From IMG/VR virus record IMGVR_UViG_3300035698_014365, positions 1 through 64,000 of that record: DNA of 64,000 bases; one strand, given 5' to 3'. The stretch comes from a virus. Shown here piece after piece: positions 50,470 to 58,146 of this stretch (position 1 is its first letter; each line of letters starts with the position of its first letter). The notes below the pieces were generated by a model. That model did no database searches. It saw only the letters and a list, made by a program, of their open reading frames with translations, and had not been told where the DNA came from. Position numbers and translations under genes: made by a program.

Positions 50470-51421
50470 CCAGCACCTCCTCAAAGAAGTTCAGGTAGTC
50501 GTTGGCCACATATCCTATGTCCAGCCTGTCCGGGCGCACAGCCGGCTTCCAGTTCTGGTCTGCCGACATTATCATCGCATTGGCCAGTATGACACGGTCG
50601 AGGCGCGGAGGCTTGCCAAGGTCGATGGGTTTGAACTTGAATTTCTTGTCCTGAATGGAGATGTAATTCCACCCCTCCAGCATCTCCGCTGTGCCACCCT
50701 GGTTGGTGCAAAGCACCGGGGCTCCGGCTCCGACGGCCTCGGCAACACTGTTCGGGCAGGCGTCGAGGTGCACCACGTGAACAAATGTCGATGCTGCCTT
50801 CAGATACGACGCGATGGTGACCTGATCGCACTCTCCCACATAGGTGACGTTGTCGCCCTTGTACTTCTTGTCCTGATCGAGCGCGTTGCCCAGAATGAAC
50901 AGCTTGGACTCCGGGATGCAGGCCATGTTAAACGACAGCACAATATCCTTCAGCCGCTTCTGCGCTATCCACTTGCGCGTACTGGCGACGAATATGTGTC
51001 CCTTCCCGAGGTCGCGTGCAGTGATGACATTGTCGTACCACTCGTAGTCCACACCGTTGTGGATAACCGTCTCTGGGCATTTCGGCTTGCACACGAACGC
51101 ATGGTTGACCTTGCGACTGTATTCTGACTGAAATACGACGGCATCAGCCAGCTTCACCGACTTCTTGCGCTTCGCATTGAGCTTTTCATAGTCCTCGTGC
51201 TTTGACACCCTCGCAGGGCCAATTCTCAGCACGTTCGCCCGGGCACGCGACTTGTACCTGATGTGCCCCACGTGGAGGGCAATATCCACCTTCTTGTCAG
51301 TGTCAGCCGTTACCTCTGCCCCGAGCTTCCCGAGAGCCGTAACGAGGCGCTGAACGAAGAAGCCCTTGCCACTCTTGGCAGCCGACCAGTCTCCATGCTT
51401 CGATGCTATGCAGATCTTCAT
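50462..51421 (-). CDS. GT4-family glycosyltransferase (319 aa)
   Basis: ATG overlaps the upstream stop (ATGA). KICIASKHGDWSAAKSGKGFFVQRL, VVFQSEYSRKVNHAF, TVIHNGVDYEWYDN, HIFVASTRKWIAQKRLKDIV, STFVHVVHLDACPNSVAEAVGAGAPVLCTNQGGTAEML: complete GT4 donor and acceptor parts, similar in layout to the gene at 44425. A paralogous pair is likely. Confidence 0.8.
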   Translation of the reverse strand: MKICIASKHGDWSAAKSGKGFFVQRLVTALGKLGAEVTADTDKKVDIALHVGHIRYKSRARANVLRIGPARVSKHEDYEKLNAKRKKSVKLADAVVFQSEYSRKVNHAFVCKPKCPETVIHNGVDYEWYDNVITARDLGKGHIFVASTRKWIAQKRLKDIVLSFNMACIPESKLFILGNALDQDKKYKGDNVTYVGECDQVTIASYLKAASTFVHVVHLDACPNSVAEAVGAGAPVLCTNQGGTAEMLEGWNYISIQDKKFKFKPIDLGKPPRLDRVILANAMIMSADQNWKPAVRPDRLDIGYVANDYLNFFEEVLGG

Positions 51422-52359
51422 CCCAGTAGCCTCGCCATCTTTGTCATGTTTTCGAGCCTGGTTCCGATGGCCAGCACCCGTTTTCTGCAGTCCGCCCACT
51501 CTGGCGGAACCTCTCGTGCTCGAATTCTCTCTGCTGCTTCTCCCAGCGATCGATAGACAATAGAGTTTGAATCAGTCGAGTAATCTGCCATCCCCCCACG
51601 AGCAGAATCACTGCGAACAATGATGCAGCCACTAAGAGCGGCCTGACTTGCGGCATTGTAGAATCCCTCCAGTTTGTTGGGGGCGAAGAAGTAGTCGCAG
51701 GCCCAGTAGAAATCTTGGAGCTGTTTGGGCTTTGGTTGCCGAATATGTGTCAGCCACCCCTTCTCGTAGCGACTGTTCCCAAACGTCAGCCACTCACACT
51801 CAGCCCCGAGTTTTCTGTGCAGCTTTTTGAAGGCCTTGAATTTCTTGCGCGGCAACTTTGAGTGTTGGCATCCAACAACAGCTCTTCCGCCGAACCGATC
51901 GCGCTCATAGAGGTACTGAAACTCGCTCTCCGCTAACCCCGCAAACACCACCTGCGCTTCCACTCCATGCTGTCGCAGCACCTCGGCGGGCCACGAGCTA
52001 TTGGCCATGACTATGCCACCCTTTTTGTGGAACTTCTTGAGCAGATGAATGATGTCGTGCTCGGGCATTGTCCACGTTTCGTACGGGCGTGCCCAATATG
52101 CCACCCGCTTCCCCTTGGCCTTCTCCATCACCAGCGGAACGTCGTGGATATGGACAGCCACAACCACGTCGGCGTTCTGTGGGATCGTCTCCTTTGGCTT
52201 CGGGTGCTTGAACCATGTGAATCCGTCGTGCGTCGCCACCACCGACACCTTATGCCCCAGATCGCGCAGGGCCTGAGCAGACAACAGGATGGTGCGCGTG
52301 CCACCCGTGTTGTTGAGCTGCCCCCAATAATGGTGGTCGTTGTAGAAGCATATGTTCAT
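51418..52359 (-). CDS. GT4-family glycosyltransferase (313 aa)
   Basis: ATG overlaps the GT9-like gene stop (ATGA). NICFYNDHHYWGQLNNTGGTRTILLSAQALRDLGHKVSVVATHDG is a typical GT4 N-terminus; later KLEGFYNAASQAALSGCIIVRSDSARGGMADY is the donor-site block with E (LEGF) and the ribose/phosphate loop. Soluble enzyme. Confidence 0.8.
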   Translation of the reverse strand: MNICFYNDHHYWGQLNNTGGTRTILLSAQALRDLGHKVSVVATHDGFTWFKHPKPKETIPQNADVVVAVHIHDVPLVMEKAKGKRVAYWARPYETWTMPEHDIIHLLKKFHKKGGIVMANSSWPAEVLRQHGVEAQVVFAGLAESEFQYLYERDRFGGRAVVGCQHSKLPRKKFKAFKKLHRKLGAECEWLTFGNSRYEKGWLTHIRQPKPKQLQDFYWACDYFFAPNKLEGFYNAASQAALSGCIIVRSDSARGGMADYSTDSNSIVYRSLGEAAERIRAREVPPEWADCRKRVLAIGTRLENMTKMARLLG

Positions 52360-53150
52360 AGGAATTTCCCCAGCGCCTTGACGACCTTCTTCACCGGAGG
52401 CTGCCAGTTGTGATCTTGTAAGATTTTGCACGGCGTACCAAATGGTGACCATAGCTTTTTGTACCTGTCTTTATTCGTCCCCTTGATGGCCTTCTCGTAC
52501 TTGTCGTAGGTCATCACAACATGTGGTAGCCCACACAGGCTCGCCAAATGCGCCGGGCCCGACGACGGGCTGAGCATCACCTTGCTCGAGGCCATAATAT
52601 CACACAGCCTTCTCAGCGAAATCCCTCTGAGGTCTTCTGTCCCGGGCACATGATACGCCCCCTTCGTTGTTCCAATACTGCACACGGTGTGTGGCTTCAG
52701 CGCCTCGACAACCTTCACATAGTTCTTCAGCGGCCAGTTGCGATTCTTGTGGTTCGACTTATGGGCGAATTTTGTCTCAGCGCGCGCGTGAATCACAAGG
52801 TTGTACTTCCACGCCCCACTCACCTCGCCGTACTTCACATACTCTCTCGCCCACTTGCAGCACACCTTGCGCCCGGGAGACAGGTGAATGACCTCTCCCA
52901 CCACGGGAATCGGCACATCGAACGACGGCTTAATGCGCAATTTCTTCCCGTTGAAAAACCATCGGTCGGCAACCCCGTCTGGGCTGTATGAAATAAAGTC
53001 GGTCGCAAACTCGTACAGAAACTCGTGCTCAGGCCGACATATCACCGTCACGCGCTCGAATCGTGGGGCAATATGGCGCAACGCTGGAATCCAGGTGGCG
53101 ACACACCATCCAAATTCCATAGAGTCAGGGCCTGCGACGAGGTGTCTCAT
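52356..53150 (-). CDS. GT9-like (heptosyltransferase-fold) glycosyltransferase (264 aa)
   Basis: Start ATG 53150 overlaps the small upstream gene (ATGA). N-terminal PDSMEFGWCVATWIPALRHIAP, VTVICRPEHEFLYE, then NWPLKNYVKVVEAL, CSIGTTKGAYHVPGTEDLRGISLRRLCDIMASSKVMLSPSSGPAHLASLCGLPHVVM: the last block is the GT9 donor motif (S-SGPAHLA). It probably adds a sugar to a lipid-linked or LPS-like acceptor. Confidence 0.65.
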   Translation of the reverse strand: MRHLVAGPDSMEFGWCVATWIPALRHIAPRFERVTVICRPEHEFLYEFATDFISYSPDGVADRWFFNGKKLRIKPSFDVPIPVVGEVIHLSPGRKVCCKWAREYVKYGEVSGAWKYNLVIHARAETKFAHKSNHKNRNWPLKNYVKVVEALKPHTVCSIGTTKGAYHVPGTEDLRGISLRRLCDIMASSKVMLSPSSGPAHLASLCGLPHVVMTYDKYEKAIKGTNKDRYKKLWSPFGTPCKILQDHNWQPPVKKVVKALGKFL

Positions 53151-53320
53151 GGTGTGAATCTTACGCACTCTGGTGGGTATTCTGATTCCTGCCCGTTTCC
53201 AGCAGCATCAAACCATTCACAGCAGACGTAGTTGTCGCCAACAAACGTAATAGTCATGTCTGGGCCGCCGCTGTTCAGACAAACCACATAGCCAACTTTC
53301 ATTTTTTCGTCGTCGCTCAT
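53147..53320 (-). CDS. DUF2158/YodC-like small protein (57 aa)
   Basis: A short gene read in the gap: ATG 53320 overlaps the upstream stop by one base (TGATG) and its TGA overlaps the GT9-like start. KVGYVVCLNSGGPDMTITFVG, then YVCCEWFDAAGNGQESEYPP, is the YodC/DUF2158 beta-barrel signature (VV-L-SGGP-MT, WF). It is a small SH3-like protein of unknown use found in enterobacteria and phages. Confidence 0.7.
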   Translation of the reverse strand: MSDDEKMKVGYVVCLNSGGPDMTITFVGDNYVCCEWFDAAGNGQESEYPPECVRFTP

Positions 53321-54081
53321 CACCACACCGCCTTTCTCATGGGCTTCTTTGCCCGGACAATTTTCTCACATCGCTTCTCAACGACACGCTTCTTCTTCGT
53401 CTTCACATCGCGATAATAGTAGATGAGCCTGTGGATGTGCACACATCGGCTGAGCCCAGCCAGTTCTATCGCCGGCATCATCAGCGCCAAGTCGGAGCAC
53501 GCTGGCAGCCACGCGCCCTTGTGCTTGAAACAATCCTCCGGAATCTGCCTGAACAGCTTCCATTTCATTGTCTTGAGGTGCGAGCCGCGCCACGGATGCT
53601 TCCTGACATTGGCCCCGTCGGGGTAGGCATTCGAAATCTTCGTTCTGCGGCCGACCGACTTCTTCAAATACGAGCCGTAGGTCAGCAGGCACTTCGGGTT
53701 CTTCTGGTAGGCGCGCTCAACAATGCGCAGAGCCTTCGGGTCGAGCTTATCGCCATCCCCGTCCAGAAACACCAGGATATCCTCTGGGTCGAACGGAATA
53801 CTCTCATAGGACGTGTCGCAGTGTTGCTTCTGAATCCAAGGGGCCTTGTATATCTGGCGCGCGACACCGTAGTTCTTCTCACTAACCGATATGGATATCT
53901 TCCCCAGAGGCAGATTTGCATTCCTGCGGAAGCTGTCAACGGCCGTGAGCGTCCTGTCCTCCGGCGCATCCAGTGCTACGTGCGCAACCCACTTCTCACA
54001 CGTCTGGCCGACGAGACTCTTCAGAGTCTTGCCGATCAGATGCTCTGCATTGCGAGCGCGCATGATTACGCGGAACAGCAT
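53320..54081 (-). CDS. GT2-like glycosyltransferase (253 aa)
   Basis: ATG 54081 at TGATG after AAAGGTGAT. FRVIMRARNAEHLIGKTLKSLVGQ, HVALDAPEDRTL, EDILVFLDGDGDKLDPKALRIVERAY: GT-A fold with DGDGD as metal site. YGSYLKKSVGRR and HLKTMKWKLFRQI suggest the acceptor loop seen in GT2 enzymes. Very basic C-terminus. Confidence 0.75.
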   Translation of the reverse strand: MLFRVIMRARNAEHLIGKTLKSLVGQTCEKWVAHVALDAPEDRTLTAVDSFRRNANLPLGKISISVSEKNYGVARQIYKAPWIQKQHCDTSYESIPFDPEDILVFLDGDGDKLDPKALRIVERAYQKNPKCLLTYGSYLKKSVGRRTKISNAYPDGANVRKHPWRGSHLKTMKWKLFRQIPEDCFKHKGAWLPACSDLALMMPAIELAGLSRCVHIHRLIYYYRDVKTKKKRVVEKRCEKIVRAKKPMRKAVW

Positions 54082-54986
54082 CAGCAAATCACCTTTCTGG
54101 AGTTGTGCAGGAGCTTCTTTGTCCCCTTGTCGCTCCCCATGCACGCCTTGGCAATAGCAATCCACTCAGGGTCTTTCCACAGCCTCTTATAGCGCTTCAC
54201 GGCCGTCTCGGTGATGAGTTTGCTGCGACGCCCCTCTTTGAGCCTTCTGGCAAACTTGAAGTCCCCAAGATGGATGTCGCGGTAGCTCGCACTCGACTTC
54301 TGACCATTTGGCATCTCGTTCTTGTGCTTCGGAACCTTGATTCCTGACCCGCGCAGCATCCGGCAGTGCATGACCTCGTCGTACTCCCGATAGCTGCCAA
54401 ACTTGTGCTTATCGAGACCATCCCTCTTCTGTCCGGTCGCAACAGCCTTGTAGAGCGCGCGCTGAGCCTTCACGGCCTTCAGCCATTGTTTCACGTGAAT
54501 CATCACTGTACCACCGCAGATGCGCATGTAGTGGTCGCGCCAGCCGTGCTCACCGTGAATCTTCGGGCGCCAGGGGCGAGTAGACGGGCCCCGGAACGCA
54601 CTGTACGGAACTCCGCCCTTTTTCATCACAGACACGTGGTACTGGAGGTGTGTTGGCGTGTGACGGAAAACGACGAAATCCACGTCCGTGATATACGCAT
54701 ATTTGTAAGGCTTCAGGTAAGCTCGCGGTATCAGCAACCGACAGGCGCCACAGGTTCCCTTCCCGTTCCGATAATTCAGGAATTGATTCTCTATCACATC
54801 CCAGCCCACCATAGACTGAAACGGCTTCGTATTGAGAATCGCAGCAACCCCTGGCAGCAACTTCCCTCGGATTAGTACCTTCACGTCCCACTCTGGGTAC
54901 GCTCGTTTTACCGAGTATATCCACAGGGGAATGAAGAATTCAAACCCGTCGGCGCTGACAACCGTGAATGCACACACCTTCGCCAT
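54081..54986 (-). CDS. GT8-like glycosyltransferase (301 aa)
   Basis: AKVCAFTVVSADGFEFFIPLWIYSVKRAYPEW, then CGACRLLIPRAYLKPYKYAYITDVDFVVFRHTP with the D-V-D metal motif, and ICGGTVMIHVKQWLKAV as the conserved GG-MI block. These are the hallmarks of GT8-like or related GT-A galactosyl/glucosyl-transferases. First gene of the island proper, transcribed right after the sponge candidate. Confidence 0.65.
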   Translation of the reverse strand: MAKVCAFTVVSADGFEFFIPLWIYSVKRAYPEWDVKVLIRGKLLPGVAAILNTKPFQSMVGWDVIENQFLNYRNGKGTCGACRLLIPRAYLKPYKYAYITDVDFVVFRHTPTHLQYHVSVMKKGGVPYSAFRGPSTRPWRPKIHGEHGWRDHYMRICGGTVMIHVKQWLKAVKAQRALYKAVATGQKRDGLDKHKFGSYREYDEVMHCRMLRGSGIKVPKHKNEMPNGQKSSASYRDIHLGDFKFARRLKEGRRSKLITETAVKRYKRLWKDPEWIAIAKACMGSDKGTKKLLHNSRKVIC

Positions 54987-54987
54987 C

Positions 54988-55359
54988 TTAGACCGTGTGC
55001 GTCCCTTCTACACCCCGGGCCTGACGCGCAGCCGTACGGTGGTTGAGCCAGTGCATGGCCTCTTCCAGCTTCGTGAGCGCCAAGGCGTTCTCGCGGCACG
55101 AGTAGTCACCGGACTGGAACCCCTGAAGCCGGTCGATGACGATGGCGATCAGGTCTTCGTTGTGGCACCCGTTGACATCCCCTTCTTTGATTGGGCCGTT
55201 CTGAAACTCGACCCAGGCAAACGTCGTGGGTGGCGTGTCCTTGTCAGAAGGCTTGTCCACCTCTCCAACCTGATACCTGTGGCACGCATTCCCCGCGCCC
55301 GGCTTGTCGAGGCACACAACCTTTGTGTAGCGCTGGCTTCCAATGCCCAGTGTTCTCAT
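54988..55359 (-). CDS. Possible Acb2/Tad1-type cyclic-nucleotide sponge (123 aa)
   Basis: ATG 55359 overlaps the upstream stop (ATGA). Residues 22-65 (AGNACHRYQV ... FQNGPIKEGDVNGCHNEDL) are a beta part with conserved Gly/Asn; residues 66-112 (LIAIVIDRLQGFQSG, CRENALALTKLEEAMHWLNHRT) are a two-helix hairpin; then RGVEGTH. The hairpin fits my memory of the Acb2/Tad1 hairpin domain of phage proteins that bind signalling nucleotides of CBASS or Thoeris. This is inference by pattern, so a plain conserved phage protein of unknown function remains the alternative. Confidence 0.45.
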   Translation of the reverse strand: MRTLGIGSQRYTKVVCLDKPGAGNACHRYQVGEVDKPSDKDTPPTTFAWVEFQNGPIKEGDVNGCHNEDLIAIVIDRLQGFQSGDYSCRENALALTKLEEAMHWLNHRTAARQARGVEGTHTV

Positions 55360-55505
55360 TTCTTCTTTCTCCTCTTCTTTTTTTTCGACTTACCGGCCTT
55401 GTCAAGCGCGATAGCCACTCTCTGTTTTTTGGGATACCCTTCGCCAGCGAGCTTCTTGATATTCTTGCTGATGGAAACGGGCGACTTTCCACTTGCGAGC
55501 GGCAT
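55356..55505 (-). CDS. Small very basic protein, DUF6496-like (49 aa)
   Basis: Found in the gap: ATG 55505 after GGAGG, TGA overlapping the next ATG. PLASGKSPVSISKNIKKL then GYPKKQRVAIALDKAGKS and a C-terminal run of Lys/Arg. Such small basic phage proteins are common (DUF6496-like pattern SKNI..L..EG.P.KQA.AIAL.KAG) and have no known function. Confidence 0.65.
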   Translation of the reverse strand: MPLASGKSPVSISKNIKKLAGEGYPKKQRVAIALDKAGKSKKKKRRKKK

Positions 55506-55518
55506 AGCCGCCTCCTCT

Positions 55519-55710
55519 CTACTTAGCCTTCTTCCGGGCCTTCCGGGCCTTGCGAATCTTCTTCAGGAGCTTGTCCATCTTCGCTTCCAGGGCTGCCACT
55601 CGCTTCTCCAGCTCCTCGATCACAATTTCCTTCCCCGACACCCGAATCTTCGCCGGCGCCTTCTTCAGCACGACCTTCTTCTTTGCTGCCACTTTCCTTG
55701 CTACCGCCAT
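55519..55710 (-). CDS. Small Lys/Ala-rich coiled-coil protein (63 aa)
   Basis: ATG 55710 seven bases after AAGGAGG. Basic N-terminus (AVARKVAAKKKVVLKKAPAK), central heptad coil (VIEELEKRVAALEAKMDKLLKKI) and basic C-terminus. It lies entirely inside the 3' end of the GNAT-like gene in a different frame. DNA-binding or histone-like by composition only. Confidence 0.5.
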   Translation of the reverse strand: MAVARKVAAKKKVVLKKAPAKIRVSGKEIVIEELEKRVAALEAKMDKLLKKIRKARKARKKAK

Positions 55711-56062
55711 CCTCTTCCTCCTTCTGATAGACAAGCAATGGCTTGCCTGCTTTGTGCAGTGGCTTGACCATCTTGAAGCCATGCTTCAAACACAGGTCGC
55801 GCCCTGCCGTGGATAACCAAGAGGTCCATATTGCATCGAACCTCTGGGTCAAGTACCACATGAGCCTGTCTGCAAACCCCTTTTGGCGGTCCTCTTCGTG
55901 GTACACGTAGATATCGAGAAGCACGAGCCCTTCGCGGTCACTCGGGTTGATCACGAGCGCGCGACCAATCATACGCTCTTCCTCGTACAGTGGAATATTG
56001 TAAATGCCGTAGCACTCAATGTACTCTTCCTCGACCGACACTTCCTTGACTTTCTGAATCAT
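55523..56062 (-). CDS. GNAT-like acetyltransferase with overprinted acidic tail (179 aa)
   Basis: ATG 56062 overlaps the terminase stop (ATGA). Residues 1-117 look like a compact GNAT fold: RMIGRALVINPSDREGLVLLDIYVYHEEDRQKGFADRLMWYL is strand-turn-helix with a loose acetyl-CoA loop (EEDRQKGFADRL), and LCLKHGFKMVKPLH the last strand. Residues 118-179 are Glu/Gly/Ser/Asp-rich and arise from reading the 55519-55710 gene in the shifted frame. The tail is likely not part of the ancestral protein. Confidence 0.55.
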   Translation of the reverse strand: MIQKVKEVSVEEEYIECYGIYNIPLYEEERMIGRALVINPSDREGLVLLDIYVYHEEDRQKGFADRLMWYLTQRFDAIWTSWLSTAGRDLCLKHGFKMVKPLHKAGKPLLVYQKEEEDGGSKESGSKEEGRAEEGAGEDSGVGEGNCDRGAGEASGSPGSEDGQAPEEDSQGPEGPEEG

Positions 56063-58146
56063 CTCGCCATCCACCTTTCGGGTCTTTTCGTCCGATCTGT
56101 CTTCGGAGCCTCTACTCGCTGGTATTCTCTACGACTCGCCACGTGCGGCGCTGGCCGCTTCTTCCTTCTGACCTCGCTCAGGATGAGCAGGAGGGCTTTG
56201 CACATCAGCGCCTCTTCGTCCTGAATTTTCTTGTCACGCACACTCCACAGACTCAACTGCTTGCGGGCAATCGGGCACTTATTGTGGATAACCACGCGGT
56301 CGTCGTTGAACATCTGGACGCCAAGGGCAATCGCGCCGAACTCGTCGTACCTGACGGGCTCCCGGGTCACCACCCCAGCCTGCTCACGGAACACATCGGA
56401 CAACGGGCGCCGGCCACCCGACTCTTTGAACATTAGATCGTTGCCAATCACGTTTGCCTGGCGGTAGTCGTGGAGATACACGCCGTATCGCGACTCTTCG
56501 CGCAGGGACGCCGCCATTTCGGTCACCAAGGGGGTGTCCTGCCAGAATTCAGTGTACACCCACAGCTTATTGCGGTAATACTCGTAAATTGCGCCAATTC
56601 CGCCCAGCGTAAGGTCTTTTCCGAGAACGAGGGCCACAAAATGCAGTATTTCGACTGCCACCGGCCCATTCCAGGTAGGATCGAAGGCGTGGCGCACGTC
56701 CCAGTCCACTGTGAACGCTGAGCTCATCACATTTGAGGACGTTTGGGTGAATATCTTCTTGGGTCCGCCGGCAAAGGCCAGCACACAGGCGTCTCCCTTG
56801 TCCGGAGAGCGTGATATGCGGGCCTTAAAGTCGGTTTTCGACTCCATCTTGATAGCAGTGCCGTCACCCGGGCGCCATTCGCGTCCACTGAGCTCGTCAA
56901 GCAGAAATTCGTCGCGGCACAGCACCATGTCGTCGATGTCGGCACCCACATTGAACCACATCTCTGTGGCATACCCCTTGTACTCAGGATTTGAGGACTT
57001 GGCGTTGCTGTAAATCGGCACCACTTCGAGATTGTCGGCCTCGTTGAGGGTCAGAAACTCGATAAGCGCAGCCCCGTACCCGCCATGGGCATCCACCTTG
57101 ACCTTTATCCGGTCGGTCGGGCTCTTGAAGTCGCGCCTGGCGTCCCGAATGTCCTGCAGCACGAACCGGTTGAGCTCCTGTGGGGTTGCCTTGGGGTGAG
57201 TGGCTATGCGGTGGAGTATGTTCCCCTGCCGGACTGCCACTGTGGCCAGGTCGTCACCCTCAAATGCAGGGTCAACGCCTACCTCGAGCGGACCCGACGC
57301 CGACCACTCGCCATTCTCGTAGCGCACCATTGCCGCATTGACCCTGTCCCACGCCATGATTGCCCGCGGGTTGGAGGGCGGGAACTCGCCGAGCACACGC
57401 ACCATATACTGTGGGCTGTCGCGGTTGTATTTGCGGCGCCAGTATTCAATCGATTCTGGGGTTACGAGGCTGGATTCCTCGGCATTGTAGTGCAGATGCT
57501 TCCACAGGCCCGCATCGGTGTGGAAGGTGTCGAAAAACCACCCCTGTGTGCGCGTAGGGTTACCGCAGAGCAGAATGTGGTTATTGGGTCCAGTCAGGCA
57601 GCCCATGAGGCCGTCACGCATCTTATCGATGTTTTCGCCACTGGCCTCGTCCACCACCACGAGCACATGATCTTCATGGAGGCCGGTGATTGACTCCTGG
57701 TCGCGCGCGGTCACGATATTGGCAAACCACGTCTGCGGTGAATCGACGAACACCAATTTCTCCGCCGTGTACTCCAGCTTGTCCTTTATGGTGCTGCGAT
57801 TGTACCACTTGCCCACTTCGGCCCAGGTGGTCATTTTGAGCTGGTCATACTTGGAGCCGGTGATGATTATTCTGGCGTTCTCGTACAGATAGATGAATGT
57901 GAGGACAATGAGGGCCACAGATCCCGTTTTCCCAATTCCATGACCTGAGCGGGCGCACACGCGCGGAAAGTCCTGAACGGCCGTAATGAGCTCTACCTGC
58001 TCTGGCTCAACCCGCCGACCCTGCACCTGTGCCGCGACATCTTCCGGACTCAGGCACATTATCTGATCTTCGATGAACGCCACCCAGTTTGACTGGTAGT
58101 AGCGCAGCTCTTCAATCGACAGGTCTATGAGGGAGTTCTTAGCCAA
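56059..58146 (-). CDS. terL: Terminase large subunit (695 aa)
   Basis: ATPase part: ARSGHGIGKTGS (Walker A, 65-76), VLVVVDEASG (Walker B with Glu, 161-170) and LLCGNPTRTQGWFF (coupling motif C). Nuclease part: VGVDPAFEGDDLATVAVRQ, KVDAHGGYGAALIEFL, SPDKGDACVLAFA with the three acidic residues. Start is uncertain: TTG 58146 (overlapping the HNH stop) is preferred over TTG 58164. It cuts and pumps DNA into the head. It is divided from the small subunit gene by about 4.7 kb of small genes and from the portal gene by the glycan island. Confidence 0.85.
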   Translation of the reverse strand: MAKNSLIDLSIEELRYYQSNWVAFIEDQIMCLSPEDVAAQVQGRRVEPEQVELITAVQDFPRVCARSGHGIGKTGSVALIVLTFIYLYENARIIITGSKYDQLKMTTWAEVGKWYNRSTIKDKLEYTAEKLVFVDSPQTWFANIVTARDQESITGLHEDHVLVVVDEASGENIDKMRDGLMGCLTGPNNHILLCGNPTRTQGWFFDTFHTDAGLWKHLHYNAEESSLVTPESIEYWRRKYNRDSPQYMVRVLGEFPPSNPRAIMAWDRVNAAMVRYENGEWSASGPLEVGVDPAFEGDDLATVAVRQGNILHRIATHPKATPQELNRFVLQDIRDARRDFKSPTDRIKVKVDAHGGYGAALIEFLTLNEADNLEVVPIYSNAKSSNPEYKGYATEMWFNVGADIDDMVLCRDEFLLDELSGREWRPGDGTAIKMESKTDFKARISRSPDKGDACVLAFAGGPKKIFTQTSSNVMSSAFTVDWDVRHAFDPTWNGPVAVEILHFVALVLGKDLTLGGIGAIYEYYRNKLWVYTEFWQDTPLVTEMAASLREESRYGVYLHDYRQANVIGNDLMFKESGGRRPLSDVFREQAGVVTREPVRYDEFGAIALGVQMFNDDRVVIHNKCPIARKQLSLWSVRDKKIQDEEALMCKALLLILSEVRRKKRPAPHVASRREYQRVEAPKTDRTKRPERWMAR

